Of a stretch of 64,000 bases of DNA, positions 12,997-24,505 are shown piece by piece. Location of the stretch: positions 11,532,001 to 11,596,000 of the forward strand of contig CM034107.1 of assembly GCA_019914945.1 (NCBI GenBank), given 5' to 3'. The stretch's first letter is position 1; each line of letters starts with the position of its first letter. Both the position numbers and the translations under genes were made by a program. A model generated the notes under the pieces. That model was given only the letters and a program-made list of their open reading frames with translations. It searched no databases and was not told the origin of the DNA. This stretch comes from Typha latifolia (taxonomy: Eukaryota; Streptophyta; Magnoliopsida; Poales; Typhaceae).

Positions 12997-15900
12997 ATGG
13001 CTCTCGCCAGTGCATTCCTCTTCTCTCACTCCCTCTCCTCTCTCTCCCACAGTTCCAAAGCTTCCGACCTAGGGCTAGGGTTCCTCCCTCACCGGTCCTA
13101 TCGCGCCGAGCTCGTCAATTTCTCGCCCTGCCTCCATGGATCCGTCGCCCCTGGAGGCGGTTTCTTCCGAAAGATTCGAGGGTGAGCTCGGATTTTACTT
13201 GATTCTTTTTTTTTTTTCTCTAGTTTACTGGGGTATCGGTTCGTTTCTGGTGAGATCTACTAGGGTTCTTGCTCTAGGATCAGTTGATCGGATAGTAATA
13301 TGTGATGCTGCTCGTTTTCGTCTCTTTTGGTCTGAGTTCGTGATGATTGGACGGATTCACTTATTGGTTTTCTGAATTAGTAGTTCGTGATTGGAATATA
13401 GGATAGAATAAGTTTGATCCGAACTCTTTTTGATAGTGGAGTAAAATTTGTCAAATGGAGAGTTGCTATAGAAGGAGGCACTGATAATCATCGACATATA
13501 GAACCTGATAATACTGGCTGCTAATAGTTTCTATTTTTTTTTTTTTTTTGTTCTTGATGCTAATAGTTGCTAGTAGTTGATCTCTTTTGTTTTCTCTTGA
13601 AAGGAACTGCGATATGACCAGCTCCTCAATAATCGTTTCTGGAATTTGCCTTTTATGATTTCTTTGTCTCCCTCTGTTCCTAAAAAATGCTTGGACATCT
13701 TTATAATTTGATTTATTGACAGCACATATAATTTGGAATATGGACCCTGAGACCTCTGTTTTTGTTCTTTTTGTTAAATCAACAGTAATTCTAGGTTTCT
13801 ATTTATCCTAGATATTTGAGAATAATCAAATACGTGACAATAATGTTATTCAATGACAATTTATTTATTTATTTTTTATCAAAAGTTGATTAGTCCACCA
13901 GTTCTGTTGAAACAATTGAATTTATTTATGCTTTGGCCGTCGCCATGCATATCATATTGCCTTGAGCTTATTTCATCCCTTGTCTTTATAGAGAGGATAT
14001 AATGCGGTTCACATACACATACTTTGTTAAAACCTTAACAAATCAGGAATATTGCACTACTACTCTGACTAGGTTATTGGTTATTCCAGAGTAACTAATT
14101 ATATCTATCTTCTCCTGATCTTGATTCTTTTTGAAATATTCCAGTGAGTAATTGCATAATGTGGTTTCAAATTTCACATCTGTGGCGTGCCGGCAGTTAA
14201 TTAGTATTCCTCACTCTATTATGAATATGCTGCAGGATTGGTTCCCAATCTTCTATCAATTCATCAGATACATTGGGATCATCTTGTTCCACGGTGCGCA
14301 ATCAATTACTCACTATTTCTTTACCTGTTTGTTTCAACACTTTTTATCACAGTTGTTGTGTAGTTCACATACTTCAGTTTATATTAACTCCACACGTGTT
14401 GTTGAAGCGCAAGTCAAAGTTGAGATTGGTCCATACAGGGAGTGAGAAATTACTACTGCTGGCTTAAAGTGACATCAATGCTCAGCGTCCTTTTTTGTTA
14501 TATTTTATTTCTTTGCTCTACATCTTTAATGAGCTCTGCAGTGTAATCTACTACAAATAGAGAAATAGTGAAACTTCACTGTTTCCATAGTTTCTGCAGC
14601 AATGTTCTGTGTGCTACTTCTACAACCTAACTAGGTTCTTAAGCACAAAAGAAGAGCTAGAACCATCGGGGAATAATTGAAACACCGACTATCTTTTCAT
14701 ACTAATGTTGTTCATTCCCATGCACCAATTGGACATCATTATATCCTAATCAAACATCAATTTTAGCCATATATAATGAACTAATTAAAAACATTGACAA
14801 CATTGCCATTCATGATACTTCTAAAAGAATTCTAATCTGAGATGAAATAGCTTTCATGGACATTGTCTAAATCAGCTTTTGAATATTAATTTTAGACTGC
14901 ATTAGTACTATTGCGAAGATTTCATCAATTTTCAACATCATGGAAACAGAAAATTTTGATTGTCTTCATTGTGGCTGCAGTCTTGACATCTTGTTTGTAC
15001 GTTGATATCTTGTGATAGTTGTATTTAGGACCCCTAAATGATGTTATTTTAAGTTTTAATTGTGCATTATCTTGTCATGTGTCTTCTCGTAGGAGTCTGA
15101 TGAAATTCCAATGCCAATAGTTTTGATAGATCAAGATTCAGACTCTGATGCAACAATCGTTCAGCTTAGTTTTGGGGACCGTCTTGGGGCGCTACTTGAC
15201 ACGGTGAAGTTACTTTATTTTGTTCTTTCCTATTTGTGCCTTGTACGATAACATACATGAATCTTGAGTCAGGCACTTTGTCAATTGTATTTCAATTTTA
15301 ATCCTGGACTAAAGAAATAACTGCTCGTCCATTATATTTTGGAAGAACCTATACTTGTGCTTCATTCTTAAATGTTACCATTGTGATCATATGAATAACT
15401 GGCAGAATGAACAACCCCATAGTCTTCATAATTCTATTTTTCTCATAGTCATCCTTGCATTAGTTAAGACTTAAGAGCAGCTATCATATGTTTCTTTTGC
15501 ATTATTTCAAGACTTAGAATCATTGGATAAGGACCACTACGAATTGTGACATCTTAATTTTATATTGATGCCACATAACTATGCAAATATGTTAGATGGA
15601 TATCTAATTTTTATGAACATCTGTTGTATTTGTATATTTGACTCAATAAAACTTGTTGATTACCTAGATTAATTGAGGAAATTACTATGTCTTGATTTTC
15701 TTTGTTTGCAGATGAAGGCACTTAAAGACCTAGGCCTTGATGTGAACAAGGGAACTGTGACAACTGAGGGATCTGTCTTGCAAACAAAGTTCTTTATCAT
15801 GCGCATGTGAGTTCTTGTAGATCTATTTTCTTGGCCTCTTTATAGGTTGACAATGTGGATCCTTTGCATAGTTCTACAAAAATGGACCCACTGTCCTTAC

Positions 15901-18900
15901 TTGAGAAGAGAATTGGTATTCACTTTCATAGACCTGCTATTTCAACTGCTCTTGCAAGTCATCTAGTCAAGAGTCACAACACATGGATATCCACTAGAAC
16001 CTCCATGAGATACATTTCCCAGCTATCTACTAGAGGTTGCAGTCCCATTTCTCGGACAATTTAATGCCTTACTATCTTGATATGCAGTTAGTTACCTGAA
16101 CTGTCGCTAACCTCATAACTGCAAAATGCATGATTGCAATTGCTTGTGATGCCGAATAAGTAAAAAACCAGATGAAGTCTCATGCCACGTTTATCTGATG
16201 TATGTATATCTAGTGCTTCACTAAAATAGTTGTTAGTGAAGTTAAAGACTAAAGAGTAATTTGTCCTTTCTATTCAGACATAGGCGACACATGCAACCAT
16301 AGAGATGAACTTGAGAGTAATTTTATCTCTCAATCTGAATTTCTGATAGTAACTTCTGTGCATTGTGTTTACATGACTGGTACATCTTATGGATTTAAAT
16401 GGCTGATATATTATTCATTATATGTATCTGAATGGCTGTGCATCTTTTTCTGGTTAATGTTGGATTAAGTAATAGTTTTACACTAAGAAACTAATTCTGA
16501 GCTCGTCAATCTTCCAGGGGGCGAAAGGTTGAGAATCCTGACATGTTAGAAAGGATTCGTCTTACCATAATAAACAACCTTCTAAAGTATCATCCAGTAT
16601 GTTTCCAATGTCTGTGTAGTGCTACAAAATATTAATATGTATGGTCTTTTATTTAACTATCTATGTGCATGTATCTGTAGGAATCTAGTGAGAAGTTAGC
16701 AATGGGGGAATTTTTTGGAATAAAACCTCCAGAGAAGAAGGTACCCACCTCATGATTCAATCTTGTATTACCATTTTGCTGAACTACGCTGATGAAAACA
16801 AGCTATTTCCTTTGTCATTCCGAATTCATGTTCTAGAATCTTGTCGCACCTTAGGTTGTCCTTCAGTGCTAAGTAAATGATGGTTCATTCTTAATTTCTG
16901 AATCATCTGATTACGGTCTAGAAAGGCAAAACTATTACAAACTAATGGTAGCTGAAACATTTCTATCTCTAGAGTAGCGAAATTTTCATAAATACTCTCC
17001 GTGCGGCTGAAGCCAGGCATATCTTGAATATAAACTGTCATTTACTCTACGTTGCGACATCCACCAGCCTGGTTTGGGATCTTTTTGATGGAGGTTGTGT
17101 TCACAGGGAAAGAATTGGGACCAAGAAGAGCAGTGTGTCTACTTCTAGAAGTGGATGCTTGCAAATCGAAAGAGTCGGGATTCACCTATTAATTTTGAGA
17201 GTTCTTTTTCTCTTTTAGGCTTCAAATTATCGGATCAGGATTTCTAAGTAACAGTTAAAACTTGATAGTGTAGCCTCAGGGCTTGGCAAAACCCATCGTA
17301 GTTTGATGGGATTGCTGTTCACCAATCACCAATGAGTTCGATTGTTGTCTTACCATTTCCAAAGTTCTCCTGATGTACATCCACATGAACCACCTGATAT
17401 GTTGACAGGTCAGTGTGGCAGTATATCCTGTTAATTTTAACTAGATTTCTAGGAAAGTAAGATTTATTCCTCGTAGTTAGTTTTTCTGTATTTGAGGTTA
17501 AAATTTAAAATATTGTTGTGGTATTGACATCTACTCTTGTAAAATGGATTAACATGCATTAGTGCTGCTCAAAGCATTTCCATTTGTGCCATGAAAACAT
17601 GCAAATTATGCGGAACCCCTTACAAGCTATCAAACTATTCCTATTTTTTAGATTTTTGGTCTTGCGTTTTATTTGATATTTGACGCATGGGCCTTGATTT
17701 TTGATCTCATGATTGACAGCTTGATGTTGATGTTGCAACACATGTACTTCTGCAAGATGATGGACCAAAAAGAAGGTTTGTTCCTTCAGCTGCTGGTAGT
17801 ATTTAGTGTTGAGTCTATAATCACAAAATTTGCTGTGGATACAAATGCAGCTTTTGAAATGTTAAATAAGCGTGCTATTACCAGAAGACTCTGAGAGTAG
17901 TTAATTTGAGCTACAATTATGTCAACATTTTAATACCACTTTGATCTCCTTATATTGCCTAGTCATCTGAATTATTGGTGTCAGGCAGGAAGTATAATCC
18001 TGAACTGTCTGTTTGTGTAATACCTGCATCATGGATATCTCACAGATAGTCACTCCAGATAATATCAGGGTATCTTTCATCCTTTTCTGGCCATGCCAGT
18101 TCTGAGTTGTACGTTATCCGGCTTTGCACTTAAATCATATTTATCAAAGATTGACTCTTTTATGGCGCTAATATCTAATAAGGCATTTTAATGCGATTCA
18201 TCATAATTATCAGCTCATCATAGAAATGAAATTTTCTGTTTGGTACAGATTTTATGTTCCCTTCCATACTAAAATAACCACCCTAAAGAACTTAGTAGTT
18301 CTCAAACAAGTTGTTTCCTCATTTCTTTTATCACCTGAAAGGCATGTGTCTTAAGTTTCTTGATATTTTATGAGTAAAAGCTATTTTCCTTCTAGCATGG
18401 ACACTTGAACAAAGATCAAGTGCTGGCACCGGGTGTGCCAGTGATCTGGTGTGTATGTGCTACCAAGTATGTTCGGCATGCCTTATGTCATGCCAGTTCT
18501 GCCATATCAGCATCCAAAATGGCCTATCCAGTTTCTCACTAATATCCATGCTTGATAAACTTTTTCTATTTTCTCCATCTTATTTACCCCCCCCCAGAAG
18601 TTGACCATATAATTTTTTTCCTTTTCAATCAGCATGCTTTACATTGAGACAGCTGATCGACCAGGATTACTTCTGGAGATCATCAAGATCATAACGGACA
18701 CAAATATTGATGTGGAATCAGCAGAGATTGACACTGAAGTATGCATCTTTTTCTGCCTTAGAGGAATGTTTTGCCAAAAATTCTTTTTAAATCTTTACTG
18801 ATAGTAGCTTACAGGGTCTGGTAGCAAAGGATAAATTCCATGTGAGCTACAGAGGTGCGGCACTGAATAGTTCCTTGTCTCAGGTGAGGTTTTAATGTAT

Positions 18901-19236
18901 ATATACTTCTTTCATGTCGTATTTACATAACTTACTGAGACATTTTTTCGCAATTAAAATTAGCCAGATAGGTGACATTTCTTGTTTTAAGTTTAATACA
19001 TCACTAATACAAAAATTAAGTTCCGAAACTATGTTAGATGCTTGTCAGTCATATCCTGGGAATTTTGATCAGAACATTGGATAAGTTTGATTCATGAAGT
19101 GACCATTTTGATCAGAACATTGGATAAGTTTGATTCATGAAGTGACCGTTAAGATGGACTATGACATCTGCAGGTGTTGACTAATTGTCTTCGCTACTAC
19201 CTCCGAAGGCCTGAAACAGATGAAGACAGTTATTAA
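12997..19236 (+). CDS. ACR11: ACT domain-repeat protein ACR11, chloroplastic
   Basis: Ten exons join in frame to 293 residues: 12997-13181, 14236-14293, 15093-15203, 15712-15806, 16518-16596, 16681-16740, 17720-17775, 18633-18738, 18815-18883 and 19174-19236. Residues 1-70 are Ser/Arg-rich, like a plastid transit peptide. Two ACT domains follow: about 100-165 ([20 protein letters not shown]) and about 213-270 ([20 protein letters not shown]). The C-terminus [15 protein letters not shown] is typical of ACR11/ACR12. ACT domains bind amino acids. Arabidopsis ACR11 is reported to activate ferredoxin-dependent GOGAT and to interact with plastid glutamine synthetase, so a role in nitrogen assimilation is inferred. 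Length agrees with the family (about 290). ACR12 is the alternative name; similarity favours ACR11. Confidence 0.9.
19062..19147. repeat. Exact 43-bp tandem duplication in an ACR11 intron
   Basis: The unit starting ATTTTGATCAGAACATTGG (19062-19104) is repeated without change at 19105-19147, just before the last coding exon. Perfect identity implies a recent slippage or a short gene-conversion event. It is intronic, ending about 26 bp before the acceptor, so it may shift the branch point region. Confidence 0.9.
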
Positions 19237-20279
19237 TTCTTCATTCGATAAATAGGACAATGCGGGTCCAACAATTGATGCAGACCCGTTTCATTGTACC
19301 TTTCATCCTTTCATCTAATTCCTGTAATTATTGTTCATGACAATGACACCCCTTCGCACATGAATTATCAAACTGTGTACATGATTGTTGTCGGATTTGG
19401 GTAATGCATAAAGCTCAACTGCTGGGCAACTTAACTTGATCTCAGAGTGAAGTTATGATGACTTCTGTTGCAGTTGCACATGGATATACCAGACTGTTGG
19501 TTCTAATTCAGTGTTGGTAAGTGATGGTTCTTCAATGCAATTAACCTCCATTTGGAATCTCAATTCAAGGTATAGTGCATTGGAGCCTGGATACGGCGGG
19601 CATGTTTTGTTGCTAGGAAACAGCATTGAAACTATTAAACATGAAGGAAATGCATGTGATCAATTCTTCTGCTGGAGAAGTGGGAGAAAATTATCAACAT
19701 CATATGACTGGCATCCATTAAATTTTGAGGAATCTTGTCTCGTCATGTAAACTGATTCTGATTTTTTGGTGCGTAGATGTCCAATACAAGTTTTGCTGAT
19801 GGCAAACTTTTGTTAACTCTCCGAAAGCAGTTTGCCGTGTAGTCGACCAAGTTAAAATGGTCACCGTCTATTTTTACCGTGATAGGCTAATTTTAGGTAA
19901 TATAAACCAGCATTTCGACAATGAGAAGGCAAATTTAAAAAATTCTATTTTCATGTCAAGTCCAGGTAGGAATATGTTCAAATATCGTTTGTTTCAGACC
20001 TTTTCTTCTATCCTATTTATTGTTTTGGTCCCAACTCCCAAACCATCTGCAGACTAGAGCTATCACCAAGAGAGAAGATTCTCATGCAACAAAAGATATA
20101 TTCTTGATCTCGTACCTGATGAGCAATATGAGGAAGAGGTGGAAGCTAACTAAAGAGAAACTGCCATAAGCGTAAGGAGCCTCGCTTAAGAACTAGATCA
20201 GACACTATATAATATGTCCGTACACACAACCTTGCTGTTGAGACAAAACAAACTCTGGTTCTGGTTCTGGTTCTGAAGG
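19237..20279. other. Convergent 3' region between ACR11 and the TBL gene
   Basis: This stretch holds the 3' UTR of ACR11 on the plus strand and of the TBL gene on the minus strand. The small open frames do not resemble known proteins. A short GGTTCT-type triplet run lies near 20255-20275. Confidence 0.5.
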
Positions 20280-21767
20280 CTATATAAGAGCATACAGTAT
20301 CTGGTTCCATGCATCTGGCACTCCAGGCAAGCACCAATGGCTACAATCAGAAATGCGGACTTGGTCATCTTTCCTCTCTTGTGCACCTTCACCCCTTGCG
20401 TAGATCGAAGGATGCCCGTCTCGCCGAAGAGCCGACATGCTTGTGATGTCCATAAGATATACAGGAAAGCTCATCTTCTTCACCACTTCCTTTAGAACCA
20501 CAAGCTGCGCCGGGACGCGAGGACTACGACCCAAGAACACCTTTGGTTCCCTTTCTTTATAGCATTGCCATCCATTGTCCCTGTCCAACCATGCAAAAGA
20601 TCAAAAATTAATTAGTAACCAGTACTCCAATATTGATCACATTATATTAGACTATACTTGGAACAATTGATGCATGCCTGTTATGCCGAGGTGAGACACT
20701 TCGAAAGATGACTTTAGTACTCCATGGGTCTAAGTTCGAGTCCACCCACTTGGCCCAAGTTGTTAGACCCTTTTCATACGCAACCATAGGGTTGATATCA
20801 GTAAACATCCTTCCCTCCTCCTCGTAAAAATCCCACCTAACCAAACCCAACAATCTTTTCTGAGTCAATTTGAAGAAGAAGAAGAAGAAGAAGAAAAAGA
20901 AGAAGAAAGAAGAAAAGAAACTTACGAGCTCCATTTGCCGGAGTGGGTCCACCAATGAGCAGAATCAAAGACCAGAACATCGACTCCTCGCCAGTGCTTC
21001 GCATTCTCTTCAATGGAATCCAAGTATAGTACTCTTTTGTTTTCCCCTTCTTCCTTCAATTCCACTAGAAGAGGAGCCCATGAGAACTCGATGGATGCCT
21101 CAAAGTCCTACAATCCAAATCAGCTGTTACTCTGCGTCTAGATATGCGTGTTTAACGGTAACTGATCACTTACCATAGCATGGAATGCAACGACTGGATC
21201 ATGGGTTGAAACCATCTTCCTCTCATCTGGAATCACTGCTTCTAGTAAGCAAACAAGTGACTCCCATTGGTTCCTCATTATAGAATCACCAACTAACATG
21301 ACCCTTTTCCTTCTGATTCTTCCAAGGAAGTCCAATGCATTGAACCTAGCAAAGTAATTATCTCATATTAGACAACCAATTGACTCAAAAATTTAAGTAA
21401 TATACATCATTAAATACCTCGGAAGCAAGCAACTTTGCGGCTTCCACCGCCACTTCTCGTAGTCGGTGTCCGGCCTACCATTCCGCCGACAGCTTACTTG
21501 TTTGCTGAGATAAGGGCAATTTGCCTCGTAGAGAGGATATGAAGCATCAAACACCCACTCTCCAACGGATAAGTCGCAGTCTGTTGACATCGATTGGTGG
21601 CTCTGAATCTTGTCAACCTCGTCATCTTTCTCTCCTGTCCACCTGAAAGTGTTCGTGTTCAGTTGAGCAAGAGAAGGTCTAATGTAGAAAATTTGGGATA
21701 GCATTGTGAGAATGATCAAATGTAAGAAGAACAGTGGGGTAAGATGAAGGTTTGGCCTACTGCCCAT
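20280..21767 (-). CDS. Trichome birefringence-like (TBL) protein, putative polysaccharide O-acetyltransferase
   Basis: Five exons give 387 residues: 21767-21418, 21345-21174, 21107-20926, 20836-20678 and 20580-20280. A signal anchor spans about residues 8-27 ([11 protein letters not shown]). The TBL N-domain follows with [17 protein letters not shown] and [18 protein letters not shown]. The esterase GDS motif is [10 protein letters not shown] (Ser138). The DxxH motif is DCSHWCLPG (Asp366, His369). Both catalytic motifs are intact, so an active Golgi O-acetyltransferase acting on xylan, mannan or pectin is likely; the substrate cannot be told from sequence. The fourth intron needs a GC donor (CAG followed by GCATGC) to keep frame. 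Length is normal for the family. Assignment to a particular TBL number is not attempted. Confidence 0.88.
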
Positions 21768-24505
21768 TTAGAGTCGACAGAGTAGAGCTGTAGAGGGATG
21801 TGGGGTGGCTGACTGCATGGTGAGCTTGTAGTATATATATATATCGTGTAGTAGATAGCAAAGACTTTGGTGTTTTCTAGATTTCTCTAATAGCGGCATA
21901 AATTCTGGGAGCTTTTGTTCATCGCATGATGCTAAGGCATTGAGATGTCTTGTTTTATTGTTGAGTGTGTTGGGCACGAGTATTCATTCACCTATTCTAG
22001 CTATTCTAGATAGAAAGAGAGAGAGAGAGAGAGAGTCCAACGTTAAGGCTACTTTTGGCATGCTGATATGAGCGGAAAAAGGGCTACTGTAACCTGGGGT
22101 TTAGGTCTTTGACATGTATCTAGAATAAAAGAAGCACCATTTTCCATTGGCATTTCCTTAAGTTAAAACATTTACTCAAAGAATTGCTGCTTAGTGCTAA
22201 ACCCCCTTTCTTGATCTAAGATTTATTTGTACAATTGGAAAGTCAGAAAAGCACATATACATTTGTGTCAACTAAGGTTTCTTCAATTTATGATTTATCT
22301 CAGTGGGAAATTACATGGGGGTGAAGACCACCCAAAGACACCAGAACTGGATCATACCGCAGCCTAAGTGTGTAAAATTGTATCAGAATTAAGAATGAAC
22401 TGTGCTGTTATTCTCTGAGTCATGCTACCTTATGTTGTCGTGGATGATGCAATAAGTGTGTCGCCTATTAGACTGAAAATAATTGGAGATTCACCTACGT
22501 GCAACGGGCCATCACCATCCTGCAACAACCACATATAAGCACTATAACACCAGCTGCAAAGCAAGTTAGCAGCAATCAGAAGACCTGTAAATGCTAATTA
22601 TTAACCTGATAAACAAGTCCGTACTTTGTAATTCCATTAAAGAAAATATGTTCACAAGGCCAAGAAAGACTCAGTCATAGGAACGGCGATCTACGTGCTA
22701 CTAAATGAAAATCACCTCGACCGGATCTAACTGAACAAAGAGGTATGGTATCACATGCTGAGTATACACGTGAGAACCATTTTCTCCACAGCTCTTACAA
22801 CATGGCTTTCTTACATCATATACAATGGATCTTACTGCTTTAGCAACTTTCTTTCTTGCAATCAAGTAGCCTTTCTCACTTCCTCTGGGCAGGTCGCTTA
22901 TCAGGTTTGAAGCAATCACAATTCATCACCATATTGTCCGCTTCCTCTCGAGTGATACCTTCTTTTAATTTAGTCTCAACTAGATAAACCAGATAAGCAC
23001 CAGTATATGTTCTCTGATCTCTCTCCTCTTTTCTATACTATTCATACCCGGCAGTTGGATTCAAGTGTTGACCCAACAAAAGTCGGGTTATCTTCCGCAT
23101 ACATTACTATACAAAAGTCGGGTTATCTTCCGCATACATTATCTTATTTACTGTTATTGTTTGGGGAGAAATTTGATGGAAAACAAAGACCTCAACTTAC
23201 TTTGGACTGCGGCATGGTTTACAGCATAAGAGGCAGGCCACTAGGTAAAAGAGAGTATTTGAATGGTTCAGTTAGTCACCAACCTGGCCGAGTAGCTAAC
23301 TAGAGCATAAATGATTTCTTGTCTAATGCAAGCCGATAAATTTCCATCACTGAAGAATCAAGAATGAACAAAGCAAGCAGTTATTACACATCAAATGCAC
23401 CATGAAAGAGCAAAAGGATTTAACACAAAACATAGATAAAGAAAACAGCAAATAAACTGATCTGCGACAGCTGAACTTTTGAAGCAGAGGTAAGCTAGAA
23501 AGAAGATATGCAAACTTGGAGTTGGATACTGTAAAGATAGAGAATTTTCTGATCAAAATCATTTTAATCTAAAGACGAACATGAAAGAATCACTCAATTT
23601 TCTGAAAATCTGAAGTAACATTACAAGGATTTCTATGATTAAGACATCCTGCAAATCATTTATAAGCTGAAATCACAGAACCTTACTCATAATTACTCTT
23701 GACTACAAGCTTCTTTCTAAGACCTATGTATTGGATTTGCAACTCCAACTCGACCTGTTTAGAAAACTGGCTAGAGTATGGACCAATTTGACATGAGCCA
23801 GTTATAATTCAAAAATAGAAGAGTTTTTAACTAGTTCAAACGAAAAACATACACAGCTCAGAATTAATATGTGATAGTTTTTGTTCATTCCTCTCATACA
23901 TACAGATTCTGATTAATAATTTGCTAGTGAGTTCATTAAAAGCAGAGTACGTTAACTTACATAAAGGTACATATTTCAAACAGTATCTATGATCTTTCAA
24001 CCCTACCTAACAATAGCTCCTCTCAGCATGCTGAGTGCATATCTAATTGCAGGAAGATAGCATGAATTTATAAATTAACAAGTGATATACAATAACTACA
24101 AAGGAGTGAAACACGTGCAATAACACAAAACAATGACTATATGGTCAATCAACAACTTGACATTTATGTTAATTAGACATGGTTCAACTGACCTTGATCA
24201 AAGAACTGTTATTGATTAGAATCTAATTCGATCTGATTCATCACCAAGCAAATTTCAGTTCAGATCCATCGTTAGCTAATTCACATGGCAACCTATATAC
24301 CAAGAAACCATTAGTTATGACTTCTAGAAAAAATGAATAAGAACCAAATTGAAAAATAATAATAATAATATATACCCTATTTAGAAGACTGTATCAACCC
24401 CAGAAGATATGAACAGACAGCTAAAAGCTAGCCCACCATGCTAGCAGCTAAATAGCAGGAGCAAAGCTGAAAAAGTGCAGCAGTATACTCTCTCAATCCT
24501 TCTCT
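21768..24505. other. Intergenic region, TBL promoter and PPR 3' flank
   Basis: Right after the TBL start comes a TATATATATAT stretch (about 21833-21845) that may act as its TATA region, then a short GA run at 22018-22035. From 22400 to 24500 I see only AT-rich sequence with no recognisable protein; part may be 3' UTR of the PPR gene. Confidence 0.4.
23076..23141. repeat. 31-bp direct repeat, two exact copies
   Basis: A 31-bp unit beginning ACAAAAGTCGGGTTATCTTC occurs at 23076-23106 and again at 23111-23141, separated by 4 bp. The copies are identical. No gene lies here. Confidence 0.85.

Noticed and set aside
20647..20955. Open frame with a long poly-Phe stretch joining TBL exons 3 and 4.
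   Set aside because: The Phe run is the translated (GAA)n tract of the intron (20868-20920); splicing at 20926/20836 restores the TBL frame.
22701..22919. 72-codon minus-strand frame with a CX2CX8H-like string (CCKSCGENGSHVYTQH).
   Set aside because: One short isolated frame without flanking exons or known zinc-binding family; the Cys spacing fits no common domain.
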